A program made the translations under genes and the position numbers. From the NCBI GenBank assembly GCA_036121365.1, contig JAZAFR010000007.1, forward strand, positions 124,001-188,000: a DNA stretch of 64,000 nt, in the 5' to 3' direction. Positions 26,956-35,097 of this stretch are shown here, in pieces (the first letter of the stretch is position 1; each line of letters starts with the position of its first letter). The stretch is from UBA7916 sp036121365 (GTDB lineage: Bacteria > Pseudomonadota > Gammaproteobacteria > Comchoanobacterales > Comchoanobacteraceae). The notes under the pieces are model-generated. The model was not told the origin of the DNA. It saw only the letters and a list, made by a program, of their open reading frames with translations, and made no database searches.

Positions 26956-28467
26956 GTGGATAATAAAGAACAGAAGATGTCTGGTTTACGACTGGCATTG
27001 TTTCCGGTTGCAGATCATGAGTTGGCAAAGTTTTTACCAATGTGTGGTATGATTTTTTGTACAATTTTTGCCTATAGTTTATTGAGAGCTTTTAAGGACT
27101 CTCTGGTCTTGTCTGCTCCTGGATCTGGAGCTGAAGTGTTGCCGTTTTTAAAGATGTATGTTGTGTTTCCCGTAACATTGCTTGCGACCATTGGTTATAT
27201 GAATCTTAGAAAGAGCTTTGATGTCTCAAAAGCGTACTACATCATTGTTTCTGTTTTTATTTTTATATTTACTTTTTTTGCACTGGTTTTGTATCCCTTT
27301 CAAGCATATGTTCAACCTAGTGCCGAGTGGCTTTCTTCCATGCAGGCTGCCTATCCTCCATTTGCCTATGTGTTTTCTGTGCTAGGGAATTGGACTTACG
27401 CTTTGTTTTATGTGGCCTCTGAACTGTGGGGAACATTTGCTTTGAGTGTGTTATTTTGGCAGTTTGCTAATGAAACAACCACCCCGAGTCAATCAAAGCG
27501 GTTCTATCCTTTGTACGTGATGGCAGGTAATATTTCTTTACTTTTTTTAACCCCTGTGCTTTGGCATATCTCAAGAAACTCCAATAGTGACGTTTATGAG
27601 GTTTGTGCACTGAGTGTTGTGTTTGGTCTATTGTTGATGTTTTTCTTTTCATATGCATTGCAAGCTCAGAAAAAAGAAGAGAAAGTAGAAAAGATTGTTA
27701 AAAAGAAAAAGAAGAAACTCTCAATGTCAGAAAGTTTTGCTGTGCTGTTCCGCTCGGAGTATGTTGGGTATATTGCTGTCCTTGTGCTCTCATATGGAAT
27801 CGTGATCAATGTAGTTGAAGTGGTCTGGAAATCACAGCTCAAAGTTTTATACCCAACCAGACAAGCAATGCTGGAGTTCAACGGGTACTACAACCTACTG
27901 TTGGGCTTTGGAACCATTGGTTTGAACTATTTGGGCAAAGGTGTGATTAGACAATTGGGTTGGTTTTTTGGAGCGATTATCACTCCTGTTGTTACTGGTG
28001 TTTTAGGTTGTTTCTTTTTCATTTATGTGTTGGGACAATCTTCATTCACTGCCATAACGATGTCTTTACAAATGGCCCCAATTACGTTGGCTGTTTGGTT
28101 TGGTGCTTACTCTGTGATTTTATCTAAAGGCTCTAAGTACTCCTTCTTTGATCCAACCAAAGAGATGGCATTCATTCCTTTAGATCCTGATTTAAAAATC
28201 AATGGTAAAGCTGCTGTCGATGGAGTTGGTGGTCGTCTTGGAAAATCAGCAGGTGGTCTTCTAACGTCTTCATTATTGATTCTATACTCGACCTCTGAAG
28301 TAGCTGCGACTGTTCTTGACATTGCTCCTTTCTTGTTTGTTGTTGTGGTTGTCTTGACTTGTGCGTGGGTCTTTTCAGTTGCCAGATTGAGTATTCTTTA
28401 CAATAAAGCTGTTTCTGACACTGAGAGAGAGGAGCTTGCCTTGAAAAATGCTGAGGCTAAAGCTTAA
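26956..28467 (+). CDS. tlc: ATP/ADP (nucleotide) translocase, Tlc/NTT family
   Basis: Twelve-helix nucleotide transporter of the AAA/NTT family (not related to mitochondrial carriers), by which intracellular bacteria exchange host ATP for ADP or import other nucleotides. It has the family opening LPMCGMIFCTIFAYSLLRAFKDSLVL, the APGSGAEVLPFLK segment, ELWG in the FYVASELWGTFALSVLFWQFANE helix, and the C-terminal FDPTKEMAFIPLD...KGKAAVDGVGGRLGKS-type region (here NGKAAVDGVGGRLGKSAGG). The charged loop KKEEKVEKIVKKKKKK lies mid-protein. GTG start at 26956 with AAGGAG at 26944. It is monocistronic, ended by a strong terminator. ATP/ADP exchange versus other nucleotide specificity cannot be decided by eye. 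Confidence 0.95.
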   Translation: MDNKEQKMSGLRLALFPVADHELAKFLPMCGMIFCTIFAYSLLRAFKDSLVLSAPGSGAEVLPFLKMYVVFPVTLLATIGYMNLRKSFDVSKAYYIIVSVFIFIFTFFALVLYPFQAYVQPSAEWLSSMQAAYPPFAYVFSVLGNWTYALFYVASELWGTFALSVLFWQFANETTTPSQSKRFYPLYVMAGNISLLFLTPVLWHISRNSNSDVYEVCALSVVFGLLLMFFFSYALQAQKKEEKVEKIVKKKKKKLSMSESFAVLFRSEYVGYIAVLVLSYGIVINVVEVVWKSQLKVLYPTRQAMLEFNGYYNLLLGFGTIGLNYLGKGVIRQLGWFFGAIITPVVTGVLGCFFFIYVLGQSSFTAITMSLQMAPITLAVWFGAYSVILSKGSKYSFFDPTKEMAFIPLDPDLKINGKAAVDGVGGRLGKSAGGLLTSSLLILYSTSEVAATVLDIAPFLFVVVVVLTCAWVFSVARLSILYNKAVSDTEREELALKNAEAKA

Positions 28468-28493
28468 GCCATAGGGTGGTTTTTGTATTATTG

Positions 28494-28527
28494 AAAAGCA
28501 CGCAAATTGCGTGCTTTTCTTTTTTTT
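28494..28527 (+). terminator. Rho-independent terminator after the ATP/ADP translocase
   Basis: A perfect 10-bp stem AAAAGCACGC / GCGTGCTTTT (28494-28503 and 28509-28518) with a 5-base loop is followed by a run of T. It lies about 27 bases after the translocase stop and isolates this gene from the convergent murA-mla operon; the symmetric stem with flanking A and T runs could serve both strands. Confidence 0.9.
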
Positions 28528-28690
28528 GTACAGGGATATGTGCTTTAGTATTCTGTTTTTCCAGTAATCAATTAAGATGCCCTTTAAAATGAGAATGTAT
28601 AGTATGTTATTGCTGCTAATTTGAAATGTCTTTTTTGAGTGCTCTCAGACAAGCTAAGTCTATTTAAATTAGAATTGAATAAGAGAGTAG

Positions 28691-29998
28691 TTATGTCTGC
28701 TCTGCTGTTTTTATACTGTTTTCTTTTATGCTTTGAGTTCTGTTAATTATGGCCCCAAGCTTTCTTAGCTTTTCCTCTAGAGAAACATAGCCTCTGTCAA
28801 TATAGCTTGTATTATGGATGTGTGTTTTGCCTTGTGCAGTTAATCCTGCAATGATAAGTCCTGCTGAAGCTCTCAAATCTTTGGCTTCTACATGGTTTCC
28901 AATGAGGGAGTCGTTCCCTTTAATTTTTATCTCATTTTGCTCTAATTCCAGATTTGCTCCAAGCTTTTTTAGTTCAAATACATTTGATATTCTATTTTCA
29001 AATATTGTCTCTTTAACTTTACTTTGTCCAGATGCTATGATGTTTAAAGTTAACCATTGTGCCTGTAAGTCTGTAGGGAAGCCAGGAAAAGGCATTGTTG
29101 TTATTTGCACAGCCTTTGGTTGCGTCTGCATAGATAAATGAATGGAGTTTCTTGTTGTTTTGATTGAGGCGCCACATTCGGAAAGTTTTTCTAATACAAA
29201 AGATAAGTGATCGGGGTTAACATTTTTTGTGGTGACTTCTCCTTGCGTTGCTGTTGCAGCAATTAAATAAGTGCCAGCTTCCAATCGGTCGCCAATAATG
29301 GTATGTTCACAACCTTTAAGTTTGGTTGATCCTTGTATTTCAATGATGTTTCCCTGTTGTTTTATGGATGCTCCCATTTTGTTTAAGAAGTCGATAAGGT
29401 CAAATATTTCTGGTTCTAATGCTATATTTGTTAATACGGTTGTCCCTTTTGCCAATGATGCTGCCATAATTAAATTTTCAGTCGCACCCACAGAAGGTTT
29501 TAATAGATTGATGGTGTTTCCCACCAACCCATTTGGACATGAGGCATATATAATATTGTCTTTTACTTGTATGTTTGCTCCCATGGCAATTAGGCCATTT
29601 ATATGCATGTCTATTGGTCTTTTTCCAATATTGCATCCACCAGGTAACGCTATGGTTGCTTTCTTGAATCTAGCCAGTAATGGGCCCAATAGTAAAATAG
29701 AAGCGCGAGTTTTTTTTGTGAGCTCTTCGATAATGTTCTTCGATTGTGCTTTTTCTGCATTGATGATTAAAGCGTCATCATCGTTTAGGCATATATTTGT
29801 ATTTAAATCACTTAGAACCTCTAACATTGAGATTATGTCAAGTAGTTTAGGGATGTTGTGTAATTTAATGGATTCTTTTGATAGGATGCTTGCTGCCAAT
29901 ATGGGTAATGCAGAATTTTTTGCTCCAGATATTTCTACCTCCCCTTTAATTTTTATGGGGCCTTCTACGACAAGCTTTTTATTTGCTCCTGTCTTCAT
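28691..29998 (-). CDS. murA: UDP-N-acetylglucosamine 1-carboxyvinyltransferase
   Basis: First committed step of peptidoglycan synthesis, transferring enolpyruvate from PEP to UDP-GlcNAc; target of fosfomycin. The N-terminal GEVEISGAKNSALPILAASIL and the catalytic loop LPGGCNIGKRPID with Cys122 are intact, so the enzyme should be fosfomycin-sensitive by active-site type. The RAS and DLRA(S)AGLIIAGL segments are also visible. The 435-residue length is slightly over E. coli MurA. It is the last gene of the mla operon and overlaps mlaB by 20 bases; the bolA-family gene that often separates them is missing. Confidence 0.96.
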   Translation of the reverse strand: MKTGANKKLVVEGPIKIKGEVEISGAKNSALPILAASILSKESIKLHNIPKLLDIISMLEVLSDLNTNICLNDDDALIINAEKAQSKNIIEELTKKTRASILLLGPLLARFKKATIALPGGCNIGKRPIDMHINGLIAMGANIQVKDNIIYASCPNGLVGNTINLLKPSVGATENLIMAASLAKGTTVLTNIALEPEIFDLIDFLNKMGASIKQQGNIIEIQGSTKLKGCEHTIIGDRLEAGTYLIAATATQGEVTTKNVNPDHLSFVLEKLSECGASIKTTRNSIHLSMQTQPKAVQITTMPFPGFPTDLQAQWLTLNIIASGQSKVKETIFENRISNVFELKKLGANLELEQNEIKIKGNDSLIGNHVEAKDLRASAGLIIAGLTAQGKTHIHNTSYIDRGYVSLEEKLRKLGAIINRTQSIKENSIKTAEQT

Positions 29999-30296
29999 AA
30001 GTGTCCTTTGTGGTTAGATACAGTTTACTTAGTTTTTCTATTTTCTTTGATTCTGTTAATATTTTGGACTTTGCCTTTGGATATGCTTTTTGAATGGAGG
30101 TGATCATAGCGAGACCACAGCTGTCAATTTCTTCCACTTCCTTGCAGTTTATGATTACCTCAGAGATTTTATTTTTTTTTGTTGAGTTTAATTGTCTAAA
30201 AGGTTGGATTTTATTGATGCTTGCAAAGGTCAGAATTTTTGGCATTTTGATTTCTATGCAGTGGTTTTTGATTACTTTGATATGCAGGAAACTCAT
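29979..30296 (-). CDS. mlaB: MlaB-like STAS-domain protein
   Basis: STAS-domain accessory subunit that binds MlaF and stabilises the MlaFEDB phospholipid transporter. The 105 residues hold the STAS fold pattern: a VIINCKEVEEIDSCGLAMITSIQKAY core with the characteristic D-S-x-G-L loop. Identity is low, as is usual for MlaB, so the call relies on this loop and on its position between mlaC and murA. It overlaps mlaC by 4 bases and murA by 20 bases, which implies coupled translation. Confidence 0.85.
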   Translation of the reverse strand: MSFLHIKVIKNHCIEIKMPKILTFASINKIQPFRQLNSTKKNKISEVIINCKEVEEIDSCGLAMITSIQKAYPKAKSKILTESKKIEKLSKLYLTTKDTYEDRSK

Positions 30297-30964
30297 TTCT
30301 TTGATTTGCTCTTAGGTTTTTTTGTAGAGAATTCATTGATTTTCTGTGTTAGTCCTTTTAGTCCATTGTTTCGGACTGTGGAGGACACTGATACTTTGAA
30401 TTGGTCTAGATAGCTTATATTGTCTATGGTGATGTCATATATCATCCAGGTCTTGTAAGGTAGGTTTTCTACCATTGTATTGTCAACACAGTGCAAGTAG
30501 AAGCCGATTGTGCTTTTTTTCTTGCGACCATCTACTGTTGCAAGAACCACGGTCTGTGATGGAGTGCTTTTTCTAGAAGGATAGAACTTTAAGTAGTTTT
30601 CTTTTTGGCTTGTTTTTAATAAAAATTTTGAGTACTCAGAGGCCAACGCCTTTTGATAGGCTCTTATGAAGTCTGCCTTTTCTTTAGGAGTCGCTGAGTT
30701 CCAATTGTATCTCCCAACAATTTGTTTCGCCATATACTCTGCATCTAACGAAGGCATAACTGCCTCATGAGTTGCTTTTTTTGCGTACTCTTTGACTGCA
30801 TTGCTGTTTGTCAGTGTTTTTTCTTTTTTTCGATATTCTTTGATTAGATTATTGCTGATGTCTTCTAACATAGAGCTCGGTGAGTTCGTGCACTTGTATG
30901 TTTTGATTGACGCGTGCAATCCAACTGATATACAGATGATTAACGTATTGATTAGAAATTTCAT
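30293..30964 (-). CDS. mlaC: MlaC periplasmic phospholipid-binding protein
   Basis: Periplasmic shuttle that ferries phospholipids between the outer-membrane MlaA-porin complex and the inner-membrane MlaFEDB. A signal peptide covers about residues 1-18. The mature protein shows the family strings MAKQIVGRYNWNSATPKEKADFIRAYQKALASEY and the C-terminal WMIYDITIDNISYLDQFKVSVSSTVRNNGLKGL. Its basic C-terminus (KKPKSKSKK) is a lineage detail. The length of 223 is slightly longer than usual. It overlaps mlaD and mlaB by 4 bases each. No mlaA gene is in the window. Confidence 0.93.
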   Translation of the reverse strand: MKFLINTLIICISVGLHASIKTYKCTNSPSSMLEDISNNLIKEYRKKEKTLTNSNAVKEYAKKATHEAVMPSLDAEYMAKQIVGRYNWNSATPKEKADFIRAYQKALASEYSKFLLKTSQKENYLKFYPSRKSTPSQTVVLATVDGRKKKSTIGFYLHCVDNTMVENLPYKTWMIYDITIDNISYLDQFKVSVSSTVRNNGLKGLTQKINEFSTKKPKSKSKK

Positions 30965-31431
30965 GAGCCTTCCTTGGTTGCAAATATGGCAATTGCTTCA
31001 TTGATTACCTGTTCTATTGCAAGACTTGGTTTGGATTTGTCTATGCTTTGTCCATTCTTTAGATATTCTTCATCATAACCGGGATCAATTGATATGAATT
31101 TACTTCCAACAACGCCTTCTGTCAAGATACTGATGATACTGTCTTTTGGTATTTTTACCTTTTCATTGTAGATGACTAGGCCAATGTCTGCTTGATATGT
31201 TTTACTATTGAGTTTTATTTGAGTGACTTCTCCAATTTTAACTCCAGCAATTCTTACCGGTGCTTTTGCTCTGAGGCCATTGATGTCGGTAAAGCTTGCA
31301 TTGAGTTTATATGAATTGCTGTTTGCCTTGAAGTTCAATGATGTTGTTTGTATGGTGACAAACAATAACGCAAAGAAAGCAATTAATATAAATAAACCGA
31401 CGGATAATTCTGAGTTTTTTTCTCTGAGCAT
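30961..31431 (-). CDS. mlaD: MlaD, MCE-domain lipid transport protein
   Basis: Membrane-anchored MCE protein that forms a hexameric ring on MlaE in the periplasm and passes phospholipids. It has one N-terminal membrane segment (about residues 10-27) and one MCE domain with NGLRAKAPVRIAGVKIGEV, the ILTEGVVGSKFISIDPG strand-turn and the following hydrophobic helix region. The length of 156 residues is typical. It is directly followed by mlaC with a 4-base overlap, and its start abuts the mlaE stop. Confidence 0.95.
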   Translation of the reverse strand: MLREKNSELSVGLFILIAFFALLFVTIQTTSLNFKANSNSYKLNASFTDINGLRAKAPVRIAGVKIGEVTQIKLNSKTYQADIGLVIYNEKVKIPKDSIISILTEGVVGSKFISIDPGYDEEYLKNGQSIDKSKPSLAIEQVINEAIAIFATKEGS

Positions 31432-32211
31432 TTACCATAACCTCATAAGCATTGATGTTAGAATATAGTCACATAATAGAAGTACTATTGAAGAATATAC
31501 TACCGTTTTTGTGCTTGCTTGTGCAACACCTGTTGATGATTTATTCGAATTAATTCCGTAGTATAATGCAATGGTGGCCGTAATAGTGCCAAAAAATAGT
31601 GTTTTAAAGAGTCCTGTCATGACATCATCCCAGAAGCTGACATAGCTTTTGATGCTGATTAGAAACAGTCCACTGTCCAGCTGTAAGCTATAGGTGGAGA
31701 TTAAGTATGCTCCAATGACTGCAAAAGCATTAAACAGCATGGTTAAAAGAGGCATGCTAATGAAGACGGCTATGAATCTTGGAAAGAGTATGTATCTTGA
31801 AATGTCAATTCGCATACTTTTTAATGCGTCGATTTGATCTGTTAGCTGCATGATTCCTACTTCTGATGTGATTGTGCTTCCGGCTCTTCCAATGAATAAT
31901 AGCCCTGTAATAACGGGGCCGAGTTCCCTTAAAACGCTGAGAGCAACCAGCTGACCTAACTGATCATTTGCTCCAAACATTTCAAGTATATAGTTTCCTT
32001 GTATGGCAAGCACACTTCCAACAAAAATTGAGCTTAGAATAATAATACTTACGGACTGAGAGCCGATGTAGTAGAGTTGTAGTATGATTTGATAAAACTC
32101 TACTTTTTTGTATGGAGTATTGGTTACGATATTGAGGAAGAATATGAATATACTACCTATAAGTTGTATTGTGTTTTTTATTTTCTTGAGTATGTAGTGT
32201 GTTATTAACAT
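31432..32211 (-). CDS. mlaE: MlaE permease of the phospholipid ABC transporter
   Basis: Integral membrane permease subunit of the MlaFEDB transporter that maintains outer-membrane lipid asymmetry. It has five or six hydrophobic helices, with the family-defining sequence LREGPV-type element as LRELGPVITGLLFIGRAGSTITSE around residues 91-114 and an MRID coupling-loop segment just after. The length of 259 residues is standard. It overlaps mlaF by 7 bases and touches mlaD, so the five mla genes form a single tightly packed unit. Confidence 0.95.
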   Translation of the reverse strand: MLITHYILKKIKNTIQLIGSIFIFFLNIVTNTPYKKVEFYQIILQLYYIGSQSVSIIILSSIFVGSVLAIQGNYILEMFGANDQLGQLVALSVLRELGPVITGLLFIGRAGSTITSEVGIMQLTDQIDALKSMRIDISRYILFPRFIAVFISMPLLTMLFNAFAVIGAYLISTYSLQLDSGLFLISIKSYVSFWDDVMTGLFKTLFFGTITATIALYYGINSNKSSTGVAQASTKTVVYSSIVLLLCDYILTSMLMRLW

Positions 32212-32957
32212 GGTTTTTTCTCACTTGTAGACAGCTGCGTTTGAATGCTTGGTGTTAAGAATGACTTTACGAAGTCGTTTTTACTTGAAGTCACTTTATG
32301 AGGAGGGCCATGAAACGCAATGGTTTGCTTGTCAAAAATGTAGATATAGTCAGCAAGCTGTAAAGTTAGATTGACTTCATGTGTGATGATGATGCTTGTG
32401 GCATCTAAGTACTTGTTCATCTTCTTTATCAGCTTTGCAATGCTTTCTGTATTGATAGGGTCTTGGCCTGAAAAGGGCTCGTCATAAAAAATTAAATTGG
32501 GGTCCATGGCAATGCTTCTTGCAATGGCAGCTCTGCGTAACATGCCTCCCGATAATTGCTCGGGATAGAGGTGTGCAGCATGTTTTAAGTTTACTGCGTG
32601 TAATTTCATTAAAACAATGTCCTCAATGATTGTTTCTGGTAAGTTAAAATGATAGCGAATTGGTAAAGCAACATTTTCAAATACGGTTAGGTGTAGCAGT
32701 AAGGCATTGTTTTGGAATAGGATACCTGTTTTTAGGTTTTTTTCTGTGTTTTGGTGGACGTTGTTAAAGGTGAGTTGTCCACTTTTAGGTTTTTTTTGGC
32801 CACATAATACTTGAAGTAAACTGGACTTCCCTACGCCACTTGGACCCATGAATGCTGTTGTTTTATTTGCTTGTATGTTGATGTTAATATCCCTTAGGAT
32901 GCATTGTGTTTCATGGTAGATGTTGAGATTTTTTGTTTGGATTATCGAGTTTTCCAT
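32205..32957 (-). CDS. mlaF: MlaF ATPase of the phospholipid ABC transporter
   Basis: ATP-binding subunit that powers MlaFEDB. Walker A is GPSGVGKSS (residues 38-46), the signature LSGGMLRRAAIARS is near residue 135, Walker B LIFYDEPFSGQDP follows, and the H-loop is IITHE. The signature has LSGGM, as in MlaF proteins. The length of 250 residues is normal. It heads the minus-strand operon mlaF-E-D-C-B-murA and is divergent from kdsD, the same divergent arrangement of mla and kdsD-lpt genes known from many gammaproteobacteria. Confidence 0.95.
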   Translation of the reverse strand: MENSIIQTKNLNIYHETQCILRDININIQANKTTAFMGPSGVGKSSLLQVLCGQKKPKSGQLTFNNVHQNTEKNLKTGILFQNNALLLHLTVFENVALPIRYHFNLPETIIEDIVLMKLHAVNLKHAAHLYPEQLSGGMLRRAAIARSIAMDPNLIFYDEPFSGQDPINTESIAKLIKKMNKYLDATSIIITHEVNLTLQLADYIYIFDKQTIAFHGPPHKVTSSKNDFVKSFLTPSIQTQLSTSEKKPC

Positions 32958-32966
32958 GGAATCTGT

Positions 32967-32996
32967 TTGTCTCCAGCTACTTAGATATGCTATAGT
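32967..32996 (+). promoter_or_regulatory. Putative promoter of kdsD
   Basis: TTGTCT (32967-32972) and TATAGT (32991-32996) are separated by 18 bases in the short divergent gap between mlaF and kdsD. The predicted start lies about 25 bases before the preferred kdsD ATG. Visual match only. Confidence 0.4.
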
Positions 32997-33025
32997 AGCT
33001 TAATTTGAAGGATAAGCCTAGATTG

Positions 33026-33994
33026 ATGCAAGAAAATTCTGTTATTTTTGATAAAGTGCTTGAGAGAGCTCGCAGTTCAGTTGCTAAAATCAGAGAGTCG
33101 TTGTCAAATCTTATGTGTGGTATTGACGAGAAGTTTGTTCGTTGTGCTGTAAAGCTCTCTCAAACAGAAGGCCACCTTTTGTTTACTGGTGTTGGGAAAT
33201 CTGCTTGTGTTGCGAAAAAGCTGGCATCTACTTTTGCAAGCTTAGGTATGCCTTCGTTCTTTTTGCATCCAACAGACATGGGGCATGGAGATCTCGGTAA
33301 TGTTACTCAGAAGGACACTGTTTTCTTTATTTCTAATTCAGGTGAAACCTCGGAACTTCTAGCATTGGTGTCTTGCGTTAAAATGCGTGCAGATTCAACG
33401 GTAGCTTTAGTGGGTAATCCCCATTCAACCATTGCTAAGCAGTCAGACTTTTGCCTTTGTACAGGGATTGTTGATGAAATTTGTTATCTTGGGCTTGCCC
33501 CTACAACCAGTACGACTGCCGCGTTTGTGCTGGGGGATACTTTGGCTGTATGTGTGTCGGAGATTAGGCAGTTCAAACAAGAAGATTTTGCTAAAAGTCA
33601 TCCGAGTGGGAATTTGGGGAAATTATTGACTTTGCGTGTGCAGGACGTGATGATTTTACGGGAAAGTTGTGCCTTGGTGAATGCAGATGAATCCGTATTG
33701 ACCAGCGTTTTAGCTATGGCAGAGTATGGTGTATCTGTTTCGGTTGTTATCCAAAATGGGACAGCTGTAGGTATTCAGCCAGTGTCTTTGATTCATCAGG
33801 CTAAAATGTTGAATTCTGATCTGACTCTTTTAAGAAATTTGCAGTATGTTATCCCCTTTGATGCTTGCTTGAAAGAGACTGATATTTTGCAAGATGCACT
33901 TGCTTTAGTGGCATCAAAAAATGGTCGTTATTTTCCTGTTTTTCAGAATGGATCCTTTGTTGGACTGTTTGATGCAAAAAAATGGCGTGGATAA
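33026..33994 (+). CDS. kdsD: D-arabinose 5-phosphate isomerase
   Basis: Converts ribulose 5-phosphate to arabinose 5-phosphate, the first step to KDO for the LPS inner core. The SIS domain shows LFTGVGKSACVAKKLASTFASLG, HPTDMGHGDLGN and ISNSGET, then two CBS motifs occupy the C-terminal third. The ATG at 33026 is preferred; a TTG at 33005 would add 7 residues. The length of 322 is normal. It leads kdsD-lptC-trmL. The next genes in other gammaproteobacteria (kdsC, then lptA and lptB after lptC) are absent from the locus. Confidence 0.95.
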   Translation: MQENSVIFDKVLERARSSVAKIRESLSNLMCGIDEKFVRCAVKLSQTEGHLLFTGVGKSACVAKKLASTFASLGMPSFFLHPTDMGHGDLGNVTQKDTVFFISNSGETSELLALVSCVKMRADSTVALVGNPHSTIAKQSDFCLCTGIVDEICYLGLAPTTSTTAAFVLGDTLAVCVSEIRQFKQEDFAKSHPSGNLGKLLTLRVQDVMILRESCALVNADESVLTSVLAMAEYGVSVSVVIQNGTAVGIQPVSLIHQAKMLNSDLTLLRNLQYVIPFDACLKETDILQDALALVASKNGRYFPVFQNGSFVGLFDAKKWRG

Positions 33995-34000
33995 TTCAGT

Positions 34001-34633
34001 ATGTTTTTTCGATATAAACGATTATATTTTACACTGCTATTCTTTTTATTTATCCCCGTATTTGTTGGTCTGTCTTTGAAAATGGGTCAACCTAAAGATT
34101 TCTCTGTAGAGTCTACTCATCTGAAGCATGGCTTGTCCGAATATAATCGTATTTTTGCAAAGGTGTTTTCACGATATGGGAAGTTGGATTATGACTTGTT
34201 TGCAAAGCGTTTAATTTTTCAGAGTGACCTTAAATATCAAGTTTTTGATCCATTGGTTACAATTTCTCAGGTAAGGCAGGAGTCTATGCGTTCGAAAACG
34301 CATGATCTGTTCAATGATATTGCACTGACCATTGAGTCTAAACAAGCTGTTTTTTCTGATGATTTTTTGTCTTTCTCTGGTTCAGTCAAACTTAATTCAA
34401 GGCCTTCTCAATACAAAATAAATTCGAAATCTTCTCCTTTTCCAACATTGGTTCGTTCAAATCATTTGAAATATGATGTGACAAAGCATTATTTTGTCGC
34501 AGAGGGTTCTGTTGAGTATTGTCGTGGTGTTCAAGAAGTGTTTGCAAACAAAGTTTCTGGGCATGTGGATAAAGAAGATTTTAACTTTGATCATGGTAAA
34601 ATTGTCTACCGTCGATATTCGCGTTGTTTGTAG
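34001..34633 (+). CDS. lptC: LptC-like LPS export protein
   Basis: Bitopic inner-membrane protein that would link LptB2FG to LptA in LPS transport. A single N-terminal membrane segment (about residues 8-25) precedes an all-beta-looking periplasmic domain with alternating hydrophobic residues and repeated FSG/AEGSVEY-like strands, consistent with the Lpt jellyroll. Primary-sequence identity is weak, so the call rests on architecture, the approximately 200-residue length and its position immediately after kdsD. The stop lies 8 bases before trmL. Confidence 0.72.
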   Translation: MFFRYKRLYFTLLFFLFIPVFVGLSLKMGQPKDFSVESTHLKHGLSEYNRIFAKVFSRYGKLDYDLFAKRLIFQSDLKYQVFDPLVTISQVRQESMRSKTHDLFNDIALTIESKQAVFSDDFLSFSGSVKLNSRPSQYKINSKSSPFPTLVRSNHLKYDVTKHYFVAEGSVEYCRGVQEVFANKVSGHVDKEDFNFDHGKIVYRRYSRCL

Positions 34634-34641
34634 GGGTTTGT

Positions 34642-35097
34642 ATGTTTATTGCACTGTATCAGCCAGAAATTCCGCAAAATACGGGGAATATTATTAGATT
34701 GTGTGCAAATACAGGGCTTGTTTTAGATTTGATTGAGCCTTTGGGCTTTAGTCTGGAAGACAAACAATTGCGCAGAGCTGGTCTTGACTATCATGAGTAT
34801 GCCAGTGTCAAACGTTATGTGGATTTTGGTTCTTTTTTAAAGATGAAAAAAGATCTTCGTATTATCGCATTTACGACAAAAGCAGATCAGAATTATACTG
34901 ACTGTGAATTCAAAAAGAATGATGTGTTTTTATTTGGTCCTGAAACAAGAGGTCTGCCTACTGATATTCTTTCTCAGAGTGATTGTTCTCTACGAGTGCC
35001 TATGCTTGCAAGTTCTCGTAGTTTGAATTTGTCTAATACCGTTTCTATTGTGGTATATGAGGCATTGAGGCAACAGGGTTTTCCAGGACTTTGTTAA
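34642..35097 (+). CDS. trmL: tRNA (cytidine/uridine-34 2'-O)-methyltransferase TrmL
   Basis: SPOUT-family enzyme that 2'-O-methylates the wobble base of tRNA-Leu isoacceptors. The family start FIALYQPEIPQNTGNIIRLCANTG and the knot-forming FLFGPETRGLP and RSLNLSNTVSIVVYEALRQ motifs are intact. The ATG at 34642 has GGGG upstream and is at the conserved start; an ATG at 34624 overlaps lptC. The length of 151 residues is normal. It ends overlapping the convergent amgK by 4 bases. Confidence 0.96.
   Translation: MFIALYQPEIPQNTGNIIRLCANTGLVLDLIEPLGFSLEDKQLRRAGLDYHEYASVKRYVDFGSFLKMKKDLRIIAFTTKADQNYTDCEFKKNDVFLFGPETRGLPTDILSQSDCSLRVPMLASSRSLNLSNTVSIVVYEALRQQGFPGLC

Noticed and set aside
29271..30017. 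248-codon plus-strand open frame opposite murA
   Set aside because: murA is intact on the minus strand with its catalytic cysteine; the plus-strand frame is a codon-bias shadow with no recognisable protein.
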